This document shows, piece after piece, positions 36,001 through 44,498 of a stretch of DNA of 64,000 nucleotides. Under the pieces are notes generated by a model. It ran no database searches, was not told the DNA's origin, and worked only from the letters and a program-made list of their open reading frames with translations. The stretch lies in the NCBI RefSeq assembly GCF_003013395.1, contig NZ_PXZM01000010.1, forward strand, positions 1-64,000. The letters are read 5' to 3'. Source of the stretch: Brevibacillus fortis (GTDB taxonomy: Bacteria > Bacillota > Bacilli > Brevibacillales > Brevibacillaceae). Both the position numbers and the translations under genes were made by a program. Numbering within the stretch: position 1 is the first letter of the stretch; the number at the start of each line of letters is the position of its first letter.

Positions 36001-37195
36001 CCGCTCTGTAGAAAGCTTGCTGTTTCCTCTGATTGAAAAGCTGATGGGCGAAGGCTACGAGGTGCATACCGCATGCTCGGATACGGGGCGCTTTGATGCG
36101 CTAACAGCAAAGGGATTGACGCTCAGAAGGATACCGATTAAGCGAAAGATCGATCCAATTTCCAATTTGGTAACGATTTGGGCATTGTATCGACTGATGA
36201 AAAGGGAGAAGTATGATGTCGTGCATGTTCATACGCCGATTGCCGCAGTTCTCGGGCGCGTGGCAGCACGGCTGGCAGGAGTGCCGCATGTCATTTACAC
36301 AGCGCATGGCTACTTCTTTCATGAGGGTATGAGCAAAAGAACGTATCAGATGTACTACACGCTGGAAAAATGGTTTGCCCGGCATATGACCGATTATCTT
36401 TTGCTTCAGAGTCAAGAAGATTACGAGTTAAGTGTGAAGGATGGTTTCTCCTCTCAGAAGGAGCGGATTATGCACATTGGCAACGGCGTTGATCTCACAG
36501 AACGCTTTCACCCGCGACACGTAACGAGAGAAGAGATCCAGTCTATCAAGGCCTCACTGGGGCTGCGTGATGATCATGTGGTGATCACCTATGTAGGACG
36601 TATGGTTTCGGAAAAAGGCATTTTTGAGCTGTTGGAAGCCTTTCGCAAGCTGGCTGCTGAATTTCCGCGCCTGCGCCTATTGTTGGTGGGAGACGTGTCT
36701 TCCAGTGAACGCGATCAACGAGGGCAAGACTTCGTAGAGCTTTGCCGCCAGCATCCGCAAATCATTCTGACTGGATTTCGCACGGACATCCCAGAGCTGA
36801 TGGCCACAAGCGATATATTTGTTCTTCCCTCTCACCGCGAAGGGCTGCCTCGTTCCATCATCGAGGCGATGGCTATGGCGAAACCGATCGTCGCCACGAA
36901 TATCCGTGGATGTCGGGAAGAAGTCAGGGACGGTGTAAACGGATTTTTAGTAGAACCGAAACAGGTAGGTCCATTGTATACAGCATTAAAAAGGCTCGTA
37001 GTCGATTCCAGACTCAGAGAAGCATTCGGACAGAACAGCCGTAGTATCGCGCTTGAGCACTTCGATGAAAGAACTGTCCTTGCGAAGCAGGCGGCGCTTT
37101 TTGCCCAACTGACTGGTCAGCGAGAAGAAAGCGGGCAGGAGAAAGGAGGTAGCGGAGAAGATTGGACAAGACGGGAGCATTCGTCATTTCCCTAG
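35969..37195 (+). CDS. Glycosyltransferase family 4
   Basis: 408-aa GT-B enzyme. N-terminal acceptor domain with the HGYFFHEGMSK loop near residue 115; C-terminal donor domain with VTYVGRMVSEKGIFELLEAF-type motif near residue 210 and the E(x7)E motif HREGLPRSIIEAMAMAKPIV near residue 295. It is the only classical glycosyltransferase besides the priming enzyme in this locus. ATG 35969 follows GGCGGTGAT. Cytoplasmic face of the membrane. Confidence 0.9.
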   Translation: MKKILQVCAIDRSVESLLFPLIEKLMGEGYEVHTACSDTGRFDALTAKGLTLRRIPIKRKIDPISNLVTIWALYRLMKREKYDVVHVHTPIAAVLGRVAARLAGVPHVIYTAHGYFFHEGMSKRTYQMYYTLEKWFARHMTDYLLLQSQEDYELSVKDGFSSQKERIMHIGNGVDLTERFHPRHVTREEIQSIKASLGLRDDHVVITYVGRMVSEKGIFELLEAFRKLAAEFPRLRLLLVGDVSSSERDQRGQDFVELCRQHPQIILTGFRTDIPELMATSDIFVLPSHREGLPRSIIEAMAMAKPIVATNIRGCREEVRDGVNGFLVEPKQVGPLYTALKRLVVDSRLREAFGQNSRSIALEHFDERTVLAKQAALFAQLTGQREESGQEKGGSGEDWTRREHSSFP

Positions 37196-38172
37196 ACTTT
37201 GAACTTTACTGGGGCGTCCGAGACAAGAGAACCATTCAGTCCTATGAGCAAAATTTGGTAGGCGTTCGTCAAGTGATCCCCGCACTTTTGGAGTTGTTTG
37301 CCAAGTATGAAATGCACGTCACCTGGGCTACTGTCGGTTTTTTGTTTTGCGAGTCGCGCATGGAGCTTTCAGGCGTCATCCCACGGCATCTTCCGGCGTA
37401 TTCCGATGGAAAGCTGTCACCCTATCCTTATATAGAGGCAGAGGCGATAGGAGAGCATGAGCAGGTCGATCCGTATCACTTTGCTCCTTCCTTGATCAAG
37501 CTGATCTCCTCTTACCCGCATCAATTCATCGGAAGTCACACTCTTTCCCACTATTATTGTCTAGAGCCGGGCCAGACGCCCGAAGCTTTTGCTGCTGACC
37601 TTGATTCCTTTCAAAGAGTGACTCGCAAAAAAGGATACTCCCCTTCGAGCATCGTTTTTCCGCGAAATCAGGTGCAGCCTGCCTATTTATCGTTGTGCAA
37701 GAAAAAGGGGTTTCGCTCCTATCGCGGCAATGAGCAGTCTTGGATGTACCACACAAGAGGGGCTGCCGAAGAGACATTGTTCAAACGAGCCATGCGACTG
37801 ATGGATACGTATGTAAATCTATCCGGTCATAACAACTATGAAACCTTGCGGCGAAGTCCGGAGGGAATGGTTGATGTTCCATCCAGTCGGTTTTTGCGCC
37901 CTTATCATCCACGGCTGCACTGGTTGGAAAAATGGCGCTTGAAAAGAATCAAAAGGGATCTGACTCATACGGCGAAGCACAATCGTTTGTATCATTTGTG
38001 GTGGCATCCGGAGAATTTTGGGAATCACATCGAAGAGAATCTGTCCTTTTTGGAGGAAATACTCCAGCATTACTCCTTGTTACGCGAAAGGTACGGCATG
38101 CAAAGCCTCAGCATGGAGGAAGCGTCAGCGAAGTGGAATCAACAGGAGGTGCGGCATGAAGTCCTTGTTTGA
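37162..38172 (+). CDS. Polysaccharide deacetylase family protein
   Basis: 336-aa NodB-fold protein. First metal Asp in FVISLDFELYWG; HVTWATVGFL and the metal His pair FIGSHTLSHY (near residue 120) follow. No signal peptide, so it probably acts in the cytoplasm on lipid-linked or nucleotide-linked sugars, similar to the deacetylases in PEP-CTERM-type EPS loci. TTG start at 37162, with AAAGGAGG and GGAG upstream. Overlaps both neighbours. Confidence 0.85.
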   Translation: MDKTGAFVISLDFELYWGVRDKRTIQSYEQNLVGVRQVIPALLELFAKYEMHVTWATVGFLFCESRMELSGVIPRHLPAYSDGKLSPYPYIEAEAIGEHEQVDPYHFAPSLIKLISSYPHQFIGSHTLSHYYCLEPGQTPEAFAADLDSFQRVTRKKGYSPSSIVFPRNQVQPAYLSLCKKKGFRSYRGNEQSWMYHTRGAAEETLFKRAMRLMDTYVNLSGHNNYETLRRSPEGMVDVPSSRFLRPYHPRLHWLEKWRLKRIKRDLTHTAKHNRLYHLWWHPENFGNHIEENLSFLEEILQHYSLLRERYGMQSLSMEEASAKWNQQEVRHEVLV

Positions 38173-38803
38173 TCGTTGCGTCTCTTTCCTGATGCTCGTC
38201 ATGCTGTCCCCGCTGATTTTGCTAGTGAGTTTGCTCATCCGCTGGAAGCTGGGATCTCCGGTATTGTTTGTACAAGAGCGGCCAGGTTTGCGCGGAAAAC
38301 CTTTTTTCATCTATAAATTTCGCACGATGACCAATGAGCGTGATGAGACTGGAGAGCTTCTCTCTGACGAGCAGAGACTGGGAACATTCGGAACGCTTTT
38401 GCGCAAGTATAGCTTGGATGAACTACCGCAATTATGGAATGTGCTTCGGGGTGAAATGAGCCTTGTAGGGCCGAGACCGCTACTGATGGAGTATCTGCCT
38501 CTGTACACGCCGCGGCAGTTGAAGCGACACGACGTGAAGCCTGGGATTACAGGCTGGGCGCAGGTCAACGGGCGAAATGCGATTGACTGGGAGCAAAAGT
38601 TCGAGCTGGACGTCTGGTACGTAGAAAATGGCAGCTTTTTTCTGGATATGCGGATTATCGGTCTGACGATCAAGCGTGTTTTTCAATCGACAGGCATAAA
38701 TCAGCAGGGCAGCGTCACGGTAGAAGACTTCAGAGGGAGTGAAAACACAGAGCGCGCTGGGAGGGAAGCATGTGAGCCTGATCGTACTTTCGGAACAGGA
38801 TGA
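38156..38803 (+). CDS. Undecaprenyl-phosphate sugar-1-phosphate transferase (priming)
   Basis: 215-aa WcaJ/EpsL-type polyprenyl-phosphate hexose transferase of the short form: one N-terminal hydrophobic helix, then FVQERPGLRGKPFFIYKFRTM near residue 45, LDELPQLWNVLRGEMSLVGPRPLL and PGITGWAQVNGRNAIDWEQK. It starts repeat unit assembly on undecaprenyl phosphate. AGGAGGT lies 5 nt before ATG 38156. Confidence 0.93.
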   Translation: MKSLFDRCVSFLMLVMLSPLILLVSLLIRWKLGSPVLFVQERPGLRGKPFFIYKFRTMTNERDETGELLSDEQRLGTFGTLLRKYSLDELPQLWNVLRGEMSLVGPRPLLMEYLPLYTPRQLKRHDVKPGITGWAQVNGRNAIDWEQKFELDVWYVENGSFFLDMRIIGLTIKRVFQSTGINQQGSVTVEDFRGSENTERAGREACEPDRTFGTG

Positions 38804-39803
38804 TTGGACCGAATATTTGCGACGCTTTGTTCATTTGGACGTGACCTACACGAAAGAATACGTACAGCTGTACGCCAAAATGGAGCAGGGCACACCAGAA
38901 GCTGTTTTTTTCAAGAGTGGGGAGAACGAGGTTTTCTACCCGTATTTGGTCAGACGTCTGGATGGATTGATTCCCGGCTATGCCGATTTGGTTTCGATTG
39001 GATACGGAGGGCCTTTCGTCATGGGGGGTCAGACGGCTGCTCGATTGTTCCAAGAGCAGTTCCACGTCTACTGTCGGTACAAAAACTATCTGACGGAAAC
39101 GGTTCGCTTTCATCCGTTGCTCGGAAATGCAGAGCTGTTCGCGGGTCAAATGCGACTGGATCTGGTGAGGATGGTAACGGCGGTTGATTTGCGCCCTACA
39201 CTCGCATACATTCGCGCCCACTATACGCAAAACGTCGGACGAAATATGAAGAAGGCCGCGGCAAACGATGTCTCGGTAACATTGGGCGGAACTGATTGGC
39301 TTCATTCTTTTATCCAGCTGCATAAAGAGACGATGGACCGCAATCAAGCCGAAGCGCACTACTACTATGCACCGGAATTTTTTGTGGGACTCATGAAAAA
39401 AACAGTGCTGTGCAAGCCGCGGCTTCTGCTCGCCATGCATGAGAATCGGCCAGTGGCGGGAGTGCTTTTGCTCAGTGGAAATCAATTCGCCCATTATCAG
39501 CTAGGGGCATCTCATACGGAAGATATGGCGCTTGGCGTCAACCACCTCCTCTTCGACGCTATGATCCAACAGGCAAAGCTGGATGGAGCGGAGCTGCTTC
39601 TCCTTGGAGGAGGAAATCTGGACGGAGATGGCTTGTTCCGTTTCAAGTCCTCGTTTGCAAATGGCAATCATTTTCCGTACTGGATGGGCAAAAAAGTGCA
39701 CGATGAGGAAGCGTATTTGGCCTTGTGCCAAAAACTACAGGTCGATCAGGCTGGCGAGCAAGATTTTTTTCCTGCCTATCGCAATGGGGGGACATCGCAA
39801 TGA
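38772..39803 (+). CDS. GNAT/FemAB-like acyltransferase
   Basis: 343-aa protein with two GNAT-like halves, as in FemAB/FemX aminoacyl-tRNA-dependent transferases and GNAT_6 proteins. Visible signs are YTQNVGRNMKKAAANDVSV near residue 160 and the C-terminal ALGVNHLLFDAMIQQAKLDG...LLLGGGNLDGDGLFRFKSSF. It likely adds an acyl or aminoacyl group to an amino sugar of the polymer. Start GTG 38772 with GGGAGGG 6 nt upstream; overlaps the priming transferase gene by 32 nt and the aminotransferase gene by 4 nt. Confidence 0.78.
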   Translation: MSLIVLSEQDDWTEYLRRFVHLDVTYTKEYVQLYAKMEQGTPEAVFFKSGENEVFYPYLVRRLDGLIPGYADLVSIGYGGPFVMGGQTAARLFQEQFHVYCRYKNYLTETVRFHPLLGNAELFAGQMRLDLVRMVTAVDLRPTLAYIRAHYTQNVGRNMKKAAANDVSVTLGGTDWLHSFIQLHKETMDRNQAEAHYYYAPEFFVGLMKKTVLCKPRLLLAMHENRPVAGVLLLSGNQFAHYQLGASHTEDMALGVNHLLFDAMIQQAKLDGAELLLLGGGNLDGDGLFRFKSSFANGNHFPYWMGKKVHDEEAYLALCQKLQVDQAGEQDFFPAYRNGGTSQ

Positions 39804-40972
39804 GTGCGAACAAGCGGATCTTTTTATCACCGCCACATATGGGGGAGGATGAGCGGGACTTGGTGGCAGATGCCTTTGCCTCCAATTGGATCGCTCCGTT
39901 GGGGGAACACGTCGATGCTTTTGAGCGAGAGATCGCCCAATATGTGGGTGTAAAAGCTGCACTGGCGGTTTCCTCTGGTACGGCTGCTATCCATCTCGGA
40001 CTTAGGCTAGCGGGAGTCGCTCCGGGTGATACCGTGTTCTGCTCTACCCTCACCTTTGTCGCCAGTGCCAATCCGATTTTGTACCAAGGAGCAACTCCGG
40101 TATTCATTGATTCCGAAGAAGGTTCTTGGAATATGTCGCCGCAGGCATTAGAGCGAGCCCTGCGGGAAGCAGCGGGGGCGGACGAGTTGCCCAAGGCGGT
40201 TGTCATCGTCAATTTATATGGGCAGAGTGCAGATATGGGGCCGTTAATTGCGCTTTGTGAGCAGTATGGAGTGCGCGTGGTGGAAGATGCAGCAGAATCG
40301 TTAGGGGCTGTATACAAGGGGAGAATGAGCGGTGCCTTTGGTCATGTTGGGACCTTTTCATTTAATGGCAATAAAATCATGACGACCTCAGGTGGCGGAA
40401 TGCTCGTCTCCGATGACGTTGAGGCGATCGAAAAGGCGCGCTTTTGGGCGACGCAGGCGAAGGAGCCAGCCAGGTATTACCAGCATGAAGAGATGGGCTA
40501 CAACTATCGGTTGAGCAACGTACTGGCGGCGATAGGCCGTGGGCAGCTGCGCGTCTTGGAGGAGAGAATCCATACAAGGCGAGCGATTTACAAGCGTTAT
40601 GAACAAGCTCTCGGACAATTGCCTGGTATTTCGTTCATGCCAGAGCCAGCAACAGGGCGATCCACACGATGGCTGACGGTGATGACACTGAATCCAGCGG
40701 ACACAGCACTCTCTGCTGCACAATTGATCGATGCACTGGGCAAAGAAAATATCGAAGCCCGTCCCGTATGGAAGCCGATGCATCTTCAACCGTTGTTCGC
40801 GCAGTGCCAATACTATCCGCACCAGCCAGATGAGAGTGTGTCAGATCGGTTATTTGCGCAAGGTGTTTGCTTGCCGTCCGGTTCCAGCTTGACCATTGAA
40901 CAACAAGAGCGAGTCATCGGTGTTATCACGAACTGCCTCCTGAACAAGGAACAGGGGGTGCGCCGTGTATAG
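39800..40972 (+). CDS. DegT/DnrJ/EryC1 (PglE-type) sugar aminotransferase
   Basis: 390-aa PLP-dependent enzyme. The N-terminus IFLSPPHMGEDERDLVADAF, then SSGTAAIHLGLRLAGV and the PLP Lys in FSFNGNKIMTTSGGG near residue 180. Probably aminates the 4-keto-6-deoxy sugar made by the CapD-like dehydratase encoded at 27477-29372. ATGA overlap with the preceding stop; GGGGGG upstream. Confidence 0.92.
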   Translation: MSANKRIFLSPPHMGEDERDLVADAFASNWIAPLGEHVDAFEREIAQYVGVKAALAVSSGTAAIHLGLRLAGVAPGDTVFCSTLTFVASANPILYQGATPVFIDSEEGSWNMSPQALERALREAAGADELPKAVVIVNLYGQSADMGPLIALCEQYGVRVVEDAAESLGAVYKGRMSGAFGHVGTFSFNGNKIMTTSGGGMLVSDDVEAIEKARFWATQAKEPARYYQHEEMGYNYRLSNVLAAIGRGQLRVLEERIHTRRAIYKRYEQALGQLPGISFMPEPATGRSTRWLTVMTLNPADTALSAAQLIDALGKENIEARPVWKPMHLQPLFAQCQYYPHQPDESVSDRLFAQGVCLPSGSSLTIEQQERVIGVITNCLLNKEQGVRRV

Positions 40973-42236
40973 TTATGAGCAGTTAGAAAAATGGCGTAGT
41001 CTCTGCTCGTCTTCTTTTTACGTGCTGGACACAGTGAAGCTCGCGGAGAACTATCGTCGTTTCCAACGGGCTTTTTCTCGACGCTATGAGCATGTAGTCA
41101 TCGCGTATTCCTATAAGACCAATTACTTGCCGTTTTTATGCCAAAAGCTGCATCAGTTAGGGGCGCATGCAGAGGTCGTTTCTCGACTGGAATACGAATT
41201 GGCCCAGAAGCTCGGCGTCGATCCTGCGTCCATCATTTTTAACGGCCCGCTCAAAACAGAAGCGGACATCCACCTTGCCCTGCAGCAGGGGAGCCTGATC
41301 AATCTGGATTCCTTTTCGGAAATACCGTGGGTTGTGGCCTATGCCAAGCAGTATCCCGAGCAGACGGTTCGAATTGGGCTACGGATTAATGTGGATTTGG
41401 CTAGGGGTGGAGTGAGTCCTCTGCAAAATGGGTACGAGGTCAGCCGATTTGGTTTTTGCGTCGAAAACGGCAATTTGGAAAAAGCCTTGAGCCAGTTGGC
41501 TGTCGCCCCGAATGTACACGTAGTCGGGCTGCATGGGCACTTTTCCACCAATCGCAGTGTCGGTGTGTATCGCCAAATTACGCGCCATCTATGCCGCTTG
41601 GGGAAAGAACATTTGGGAGAGCGGCTTGCTTTTATCGATATTGGAGGCGGATTTTATGGTGAGCTCCCGACCTCGTTTGGGATGACCGCTGCTCCCACCT
41701 TTGAGGAGTACGCCGAAGCGATTACGTCTGTCGTGAAGGAGGAGCTGGCAGAGCTGGATCATGCTCCAATGTTGATTCTGGAGCCGGGTATTTCACTCGT
41801 GGCAGATGCCCTTGATTTCGTTTGCCAAGTCATCGATGTAAAAGAAAACAGAGGAGAGCGGTTTGTTCTCGTGGATGGGAGCATTCACAATGTCAAGCCG
41901 ACGATGCACACGCACCTTTTGCCAGCACGACTTGTGTGCAACCGCAAGCCAGTCCCTGAAGCGAGCTATCATGTCGTCGGGTATACGTGCATGGAAAAAG
42001 ATTATCTGCTTCAAGGCTACACGGGGCCTTTGCCTGATATCGGGGATTATTTTGTCTTCGGACATGTTGGGGCTTATACGCTCGTCTTTAATCCACCGTT
42101 TATTCGGGAGAGGCCGCCAGTTCTTGCCATCGACGGAAATGAAGCAATCATTGTCAGGGGCAAAGAGACTCTCCACCAATTCATTCCCGAATCGGTATAT
42201 CGTTTTCACGTTGACAAGCAGGGGGTAGTGAACTGA
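40965..42236 (+). CDS. Fold-III PLP-dependent decarboxylase (Orn/DAP/Arg type)
   Basis: 423-aa alanine-racemase-fold PLP enzyme. PLP Lys in VIAYSYKTNYLPFL near residue 45, GLHGHFSTNRSVG near residue 190, DIGGGFYGELP near residue 224 and ILEPGISLVADA near residue 268. The family decarboxylates diamino acids or D-amino acid-like substrates; which one is not evident. GTG start at 40965 with GGGGGTG upstream. One base separates its stop from the ATP-grasp start. Confidence 0.85.
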   Translation: MYSYEQLEKWRSLCSSSFYVLDTVKLAENYRRFQRAFSRRYEHVVIAYSYKTNYLPFLCQKLHQLGAHAEVVSRLEYELAQKLGVDPASIIFNGPLKTEADIHLALQQGSLINLDSFSEIPWVVAYAKQYPEQTVRIGLRINVDLARGGVSPLQNGYEVSRFGFCVENGNLEKALSQLAVAPNVHVVGLHGHFSTNRSVGVYRQITRHLCRLGKEHLGERLAFIDIGGGFYGELPTSFGMTAAPTFEEYAEAITSVVKEELAELDHAPMLILEPGISLVADALDFVCQVIDVKENRGERFVLVDGSIHNVKPTMHTHLLPARLVCNRKPVPEASYHVVGYTCMEKDYLLQGYTGPLPDIGDYFVFGHVGAYTLVFNPPFIRERPPVLAIDGNEAIIVRGKETLHQFIPESVYRFHVDKQGVVN

Positions 42237-43196
42237 ATGAACGTACTTGTGACCAGTGTAGGCAGACGAGTCAAGCTGCTCCACTATTTTGTACGCGAAT
42301 GGGGTAACACTGGCAAAATCATAGCAATCGACTGCGATCCGACGGCCCCGGCCCTGTACGCTGCCCATCATCACGAGCAGGTGCCGCGTATCGATGATCC
42401 TGGCTATCTCGATGCTCTGCTGCAAATTTGCCAACGGTACGAGATCAAGGCAATCCTTTCCCTTATAGACCCTGAGCTGACCCTGTTGGCTGCGCATGCA
42501 GAGCGTTTCTACATGCAGGGCATCGAGGTGATCGTGTCCAGCCGGGATGTTGTCGAGATGTGCTTGGATAAGATGGCAACGTATGACTTTTTGTCCGCGC
42601 ACCAGATTCCCGCGATTCCTACCTTTACCAAAATGGATGAGGTACAAGCCGCGCTTTTAGCAGGGAAGATTACGTATCCATTGATCGTCAAGCCGCGGTA
42701 TGGAAGTGCCAGTTTGGGCATCACACGTGTGGAGAAAGATCAAGATTGGACTGTACTCATGGAAAACACGGAGGAGGTCGTCATTCAACCTTTCTTACAG
42801 TCGGAGGAGTACGGAGTAGATGGCTATGTGGATTTGATCTCGGGGGAGCTGGTGACACTTTTCACCCGAAAAAAGCTGCGTATGAGGGCAGGGGAGACGG
42901 ATCGCTCCCTTGCGGTAAAAGATCCGCGTTTGCTATCACTAGCGAAGGAACTCATTCGTGCCCTAGAGCCGCGTGGGCCAATTGACATCGATTGTTTTTT
43001 GGTGGGAGATCAGTACGTTGTGTCGGAGATCAATCCCCGTTTTGGCGGCGGGTATCCGCATGCTCACGAAAGTGGAGTGAACATCGTACGTGCGCTTCTC
43101 CAAAACGTAAAAGGTCTGGTGAATGTCCCAAAATTAGGGGAGTACAAAGAAGGAAGCATCATGATGAAATATGATGAGGTCATGCTGTTGGAGTGA
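42237..43196 (+). CDS. PylC-like ATP-grasp ligase
   Basis: 319-aa carbamoyl-phosphate-synthase-like ATP-grasp. N-terminal NVLVTSVGRRVKLLHYF (Rossmann-like), ATP-binding YPLIVKPRYGSASLGIT near residue 143, and metal-binding PIDIDCFLVGDQYVVSEINPRFGGGYPHAHESG near residue 250-280. It should form an amide between a carboxylate and an amine using ATP. Next to a PLP decarboxylase and an acyltransferase gene in a uronic-acid polysaccharide locus it may link an amino compound to the sugar (inference). Last gene of the locus. Confidence 0.85.
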   Translation: MNVLVTSVGRRVKLLHYFVREWGNTGKIIAIDCDPTAPALYAAHHHEQVPRIDDPGYLDALLQICQRYEIKAILSLIDPELTLLAAHAERFYMQGIEVIVSSRDVVEMCLDKMATYDFLSAHQIPAIPTFTKMDEVQAALLAGKITYPLIVKPRYGSASLGITRVEKDQDWTVLMENTEEVVIQPFLQSEEYGVDGYVDLISGELVTLFTRKKLRMRAGETDRSLAVKDPRLLSLAKELIRALEPRGPIDIDCFLVGDQYVVSEINPRFGGGYPHAHESGVNIVRALLQNVKGLVNVPKLGEYKEGSIMMKYDEVMLLE

Positions 43197-43227
43197 ACGC
43201 AACCATCGGCATTCATGAGCGGGGCAT

Positions 43228-43256
43228 GGGCAGGAAGCAAAACGGAGTTCCTGCCC
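43228..43256 (+). terminator. Hairpin at the end of the exopolysaccharide locus
   Basis: GGGCAGGAA / TTCCTGCCC perfect 9-bp stem with an 11-nt loop. It lacks a T run, so termination is likely but not certain. Confidence 0.5.
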
Positions 43257-43377
43257 TCTCCCTGCATTCCGGCACCAACATATAATTGTACCAGTATATT
43301 TCTCTACTGTGCTACAATCATAGTTGGGCGTCCATTATAGTCGCTCACTTGATTGAAGGTCAGGAGTGTTACTTGTT

Positions 43378-43410
43378 ATGGTTATGATCCAGTTCGTTCG
43401 TAATCGGTAA
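43378..43410 (+). CDS. Putative leader peptide upstream of rlmA
   Basis: Ten-codon frame encoding MVMIQFVRNR, with AGGAG 11 nt upstream. It ends in Arg-X-Arg, the type of motif at which macrolides stall ribosomes. The stretch over its last codons (43397-43407) can pair with 43489-43500, just ahead of the methyltransferase start. Too short to prove as a gene by itself. Confidence 0.5.
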   Translation: MVMIQFVRNR

Positions 43411-43434
43411 TGTGAGGTGCAGATCAACATAATC

Positions 43435-43519
43435 CCGCATTTTTCCGAAAATGCTTGGGGTTTATTTGACTGTGCCTTTTTTCATTCACCGAAATACGAA
43501 TGAATGGGGTGCTTTTTTT
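43435..43519 (+). promoter_or_regulatory. Candidate attenuator / start-sequestering leader of rlmA
   Basis: Contains CCCGCATTTT/AAAATGC..GGG hairpin (43434-43460), then TTCATTC (43481-43487) that can pair with GAATGAA (43498-43504), CACC (43487-43490) that can pair with GGTG (43508-43511) over the ribosome site, and TTTTTTT (43513-43519). The GAA part is shared with a pairing to the leader peptide codons, so alternative folds exclude each other. Judged by eye, no folding energies calculated. Confidence 0.45.
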
Positions 43520-44378
43520 GATTTCTACTGCTATCTCCTTACATGCGGAGATTTTTCGTTGTCCAATCTGCCAGGCGTCTATGCACAACGTACCTGCGAC
43601 CAGCTTGGTATGCAACAATCATCACAGCTTTGATTTATCGAAGCACGGCTACGTTCACTTGGCTGCGCGAACCTACAAAACAAAGTATGACAAGCAAATG
43701 TTCGCAGCGAGAAGGGCGATAGGGGAGCAAGGTTTTTTCGATCCATTGTATGCAGTGTTGAGCGAAGTCATCCTGCATACGACAGAGCCCGAGGAAAACC
43801 AGATGTATGTACTGGATGCAGGATGTGGCGAAGGCTATCATCTGACGCAGGTTCGGCAGAGAGTGATGCAAACAAGCCAAATCCCCTTTATCGGAGTGGG
43901 TGTCGATCTCGCCAAAGAGGGAGTTATGCTTGCGGCGAAGAGCGATCCAGAAGTAGTTTGGTGCGTCGGCGATTTGACGAAGGCGCCGTTTGCCGACAGA
44001 CAGTTCCATTACATTTTAAATCTGTTATCTCCATCCAATACGGATGAGTTTCATAGACTATTGGCTGATGATGGACGCATGATCAAAGTCATTCCAGCGG
44101 CCAACTATTTGCGAGAGTTACGAGAAGCCTTATATCAAGAGACACCGAAAACACAATATACGAATCATCGTACGATCGACCACTTCCAAGCCAGCTTCCA
44201 GCTAATCGGCAAGGAAAGAGTTCAGTATCAGTTCCGACTGGATGAAAGGAGTCTTTCTTCCCTGCTCCAAATGACTCCATTGGCATGGGGGGCGGCACCT
44301 GAGCAGTTGGAGAGGGTGTCTGACTTGGCAGGAGTGGACGTGACGATAGACTTGGTTGTGTTGATTGGTAGGAAATAA
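43518..44378 (+). CDS. rlmA: RlmA-type 23S rRNA (guanine-N1) methyltransferase
   Basis: 286-aa rRNA methyltransferase. N-terminal zinc ribbon FRCPICQASM ... LVCNNHHSFDLSKHGYVHL, then the SAM-binding VLDAGCGEGYHLTQV near residue 100 and the NLLSPSN motif region near 180. Family members modify G745 (RlmAI) or G748 (RlmAII/TlrB, linked to tylosin-type macrolide tolerance); I cannot separate these by eye. Start chosen as TTG 43518, 8 nt after GGGGTG; the ATG at 43500 lacks a ribosome site. A possible attenuator lies upstream. Confidence 0.85.
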   Translation: MISTAISLHAEIFRCPICQASMHNVPATSLVCNNHHSFDLSKHGYVHLAARTYKTKYDKQMFAARRAIGEQGFFDPLYAVLSEVILHTTEPEENQMYVLDAGCGEGYHLTQVRQRVMQTSQIPFIGVGVDLAKEGVMLAAKSDPEVVWCVGDLTKAPFADRQFHYILNLLSPSNTDEFHRLLADDGRMIKVIPAANYLRELREALYQETPKTQYTNHRTIDHFQASFQLIGKERVQYQFRLDERSLSSLLQMTPLAWGAAPEQLERVSDLAGVDVTIDLVVLIGRK

Positions 44379-44383
44379 CGTAG

Positions 44384-44431
44384 CGACTGTCCAGAGCGGG
44401 AAAAATCCGTTCTGGACGGTCGTTTTCTTTT
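44384..44431 (+). terminator. Terminator of rlmA
   Basis: GACTGTCCAGA pairs with TCTGGACGGTC (one G-T) and CGG with CCG inside, around GAAAAAT, followed by GTTTTCTTTT. Confidence 0.85.
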
Positions 44432-44433
44432 GT

Positions 44434-44465
44434 TTGACAGCGTTCCTTATTTTATTAAAAATAAG
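44434..44465 (+). promoter_or_regulatory. Possible promoter with palindrome before the sigma factor gene
   Basis: TTGACA (44434-44439), 16-bp spacer and TAAAAA (44456-44461). The palindrome CTTATTTT / AAAATAAG (44446-44453, 44458-44465) overlaps the -10. The -10 is weak. Confidence 0.4.
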
Positions 44466-44498
44466 TATGAATAGTCAGAAAGGTTTCGGAGGGATCGT

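Noticed and set aside
43451..43633. 60-codon frame overlapping the rlmA start
   Set aside because: No ribosome site and overlaps the conserved zinc ribbon of rlmA in another frame.
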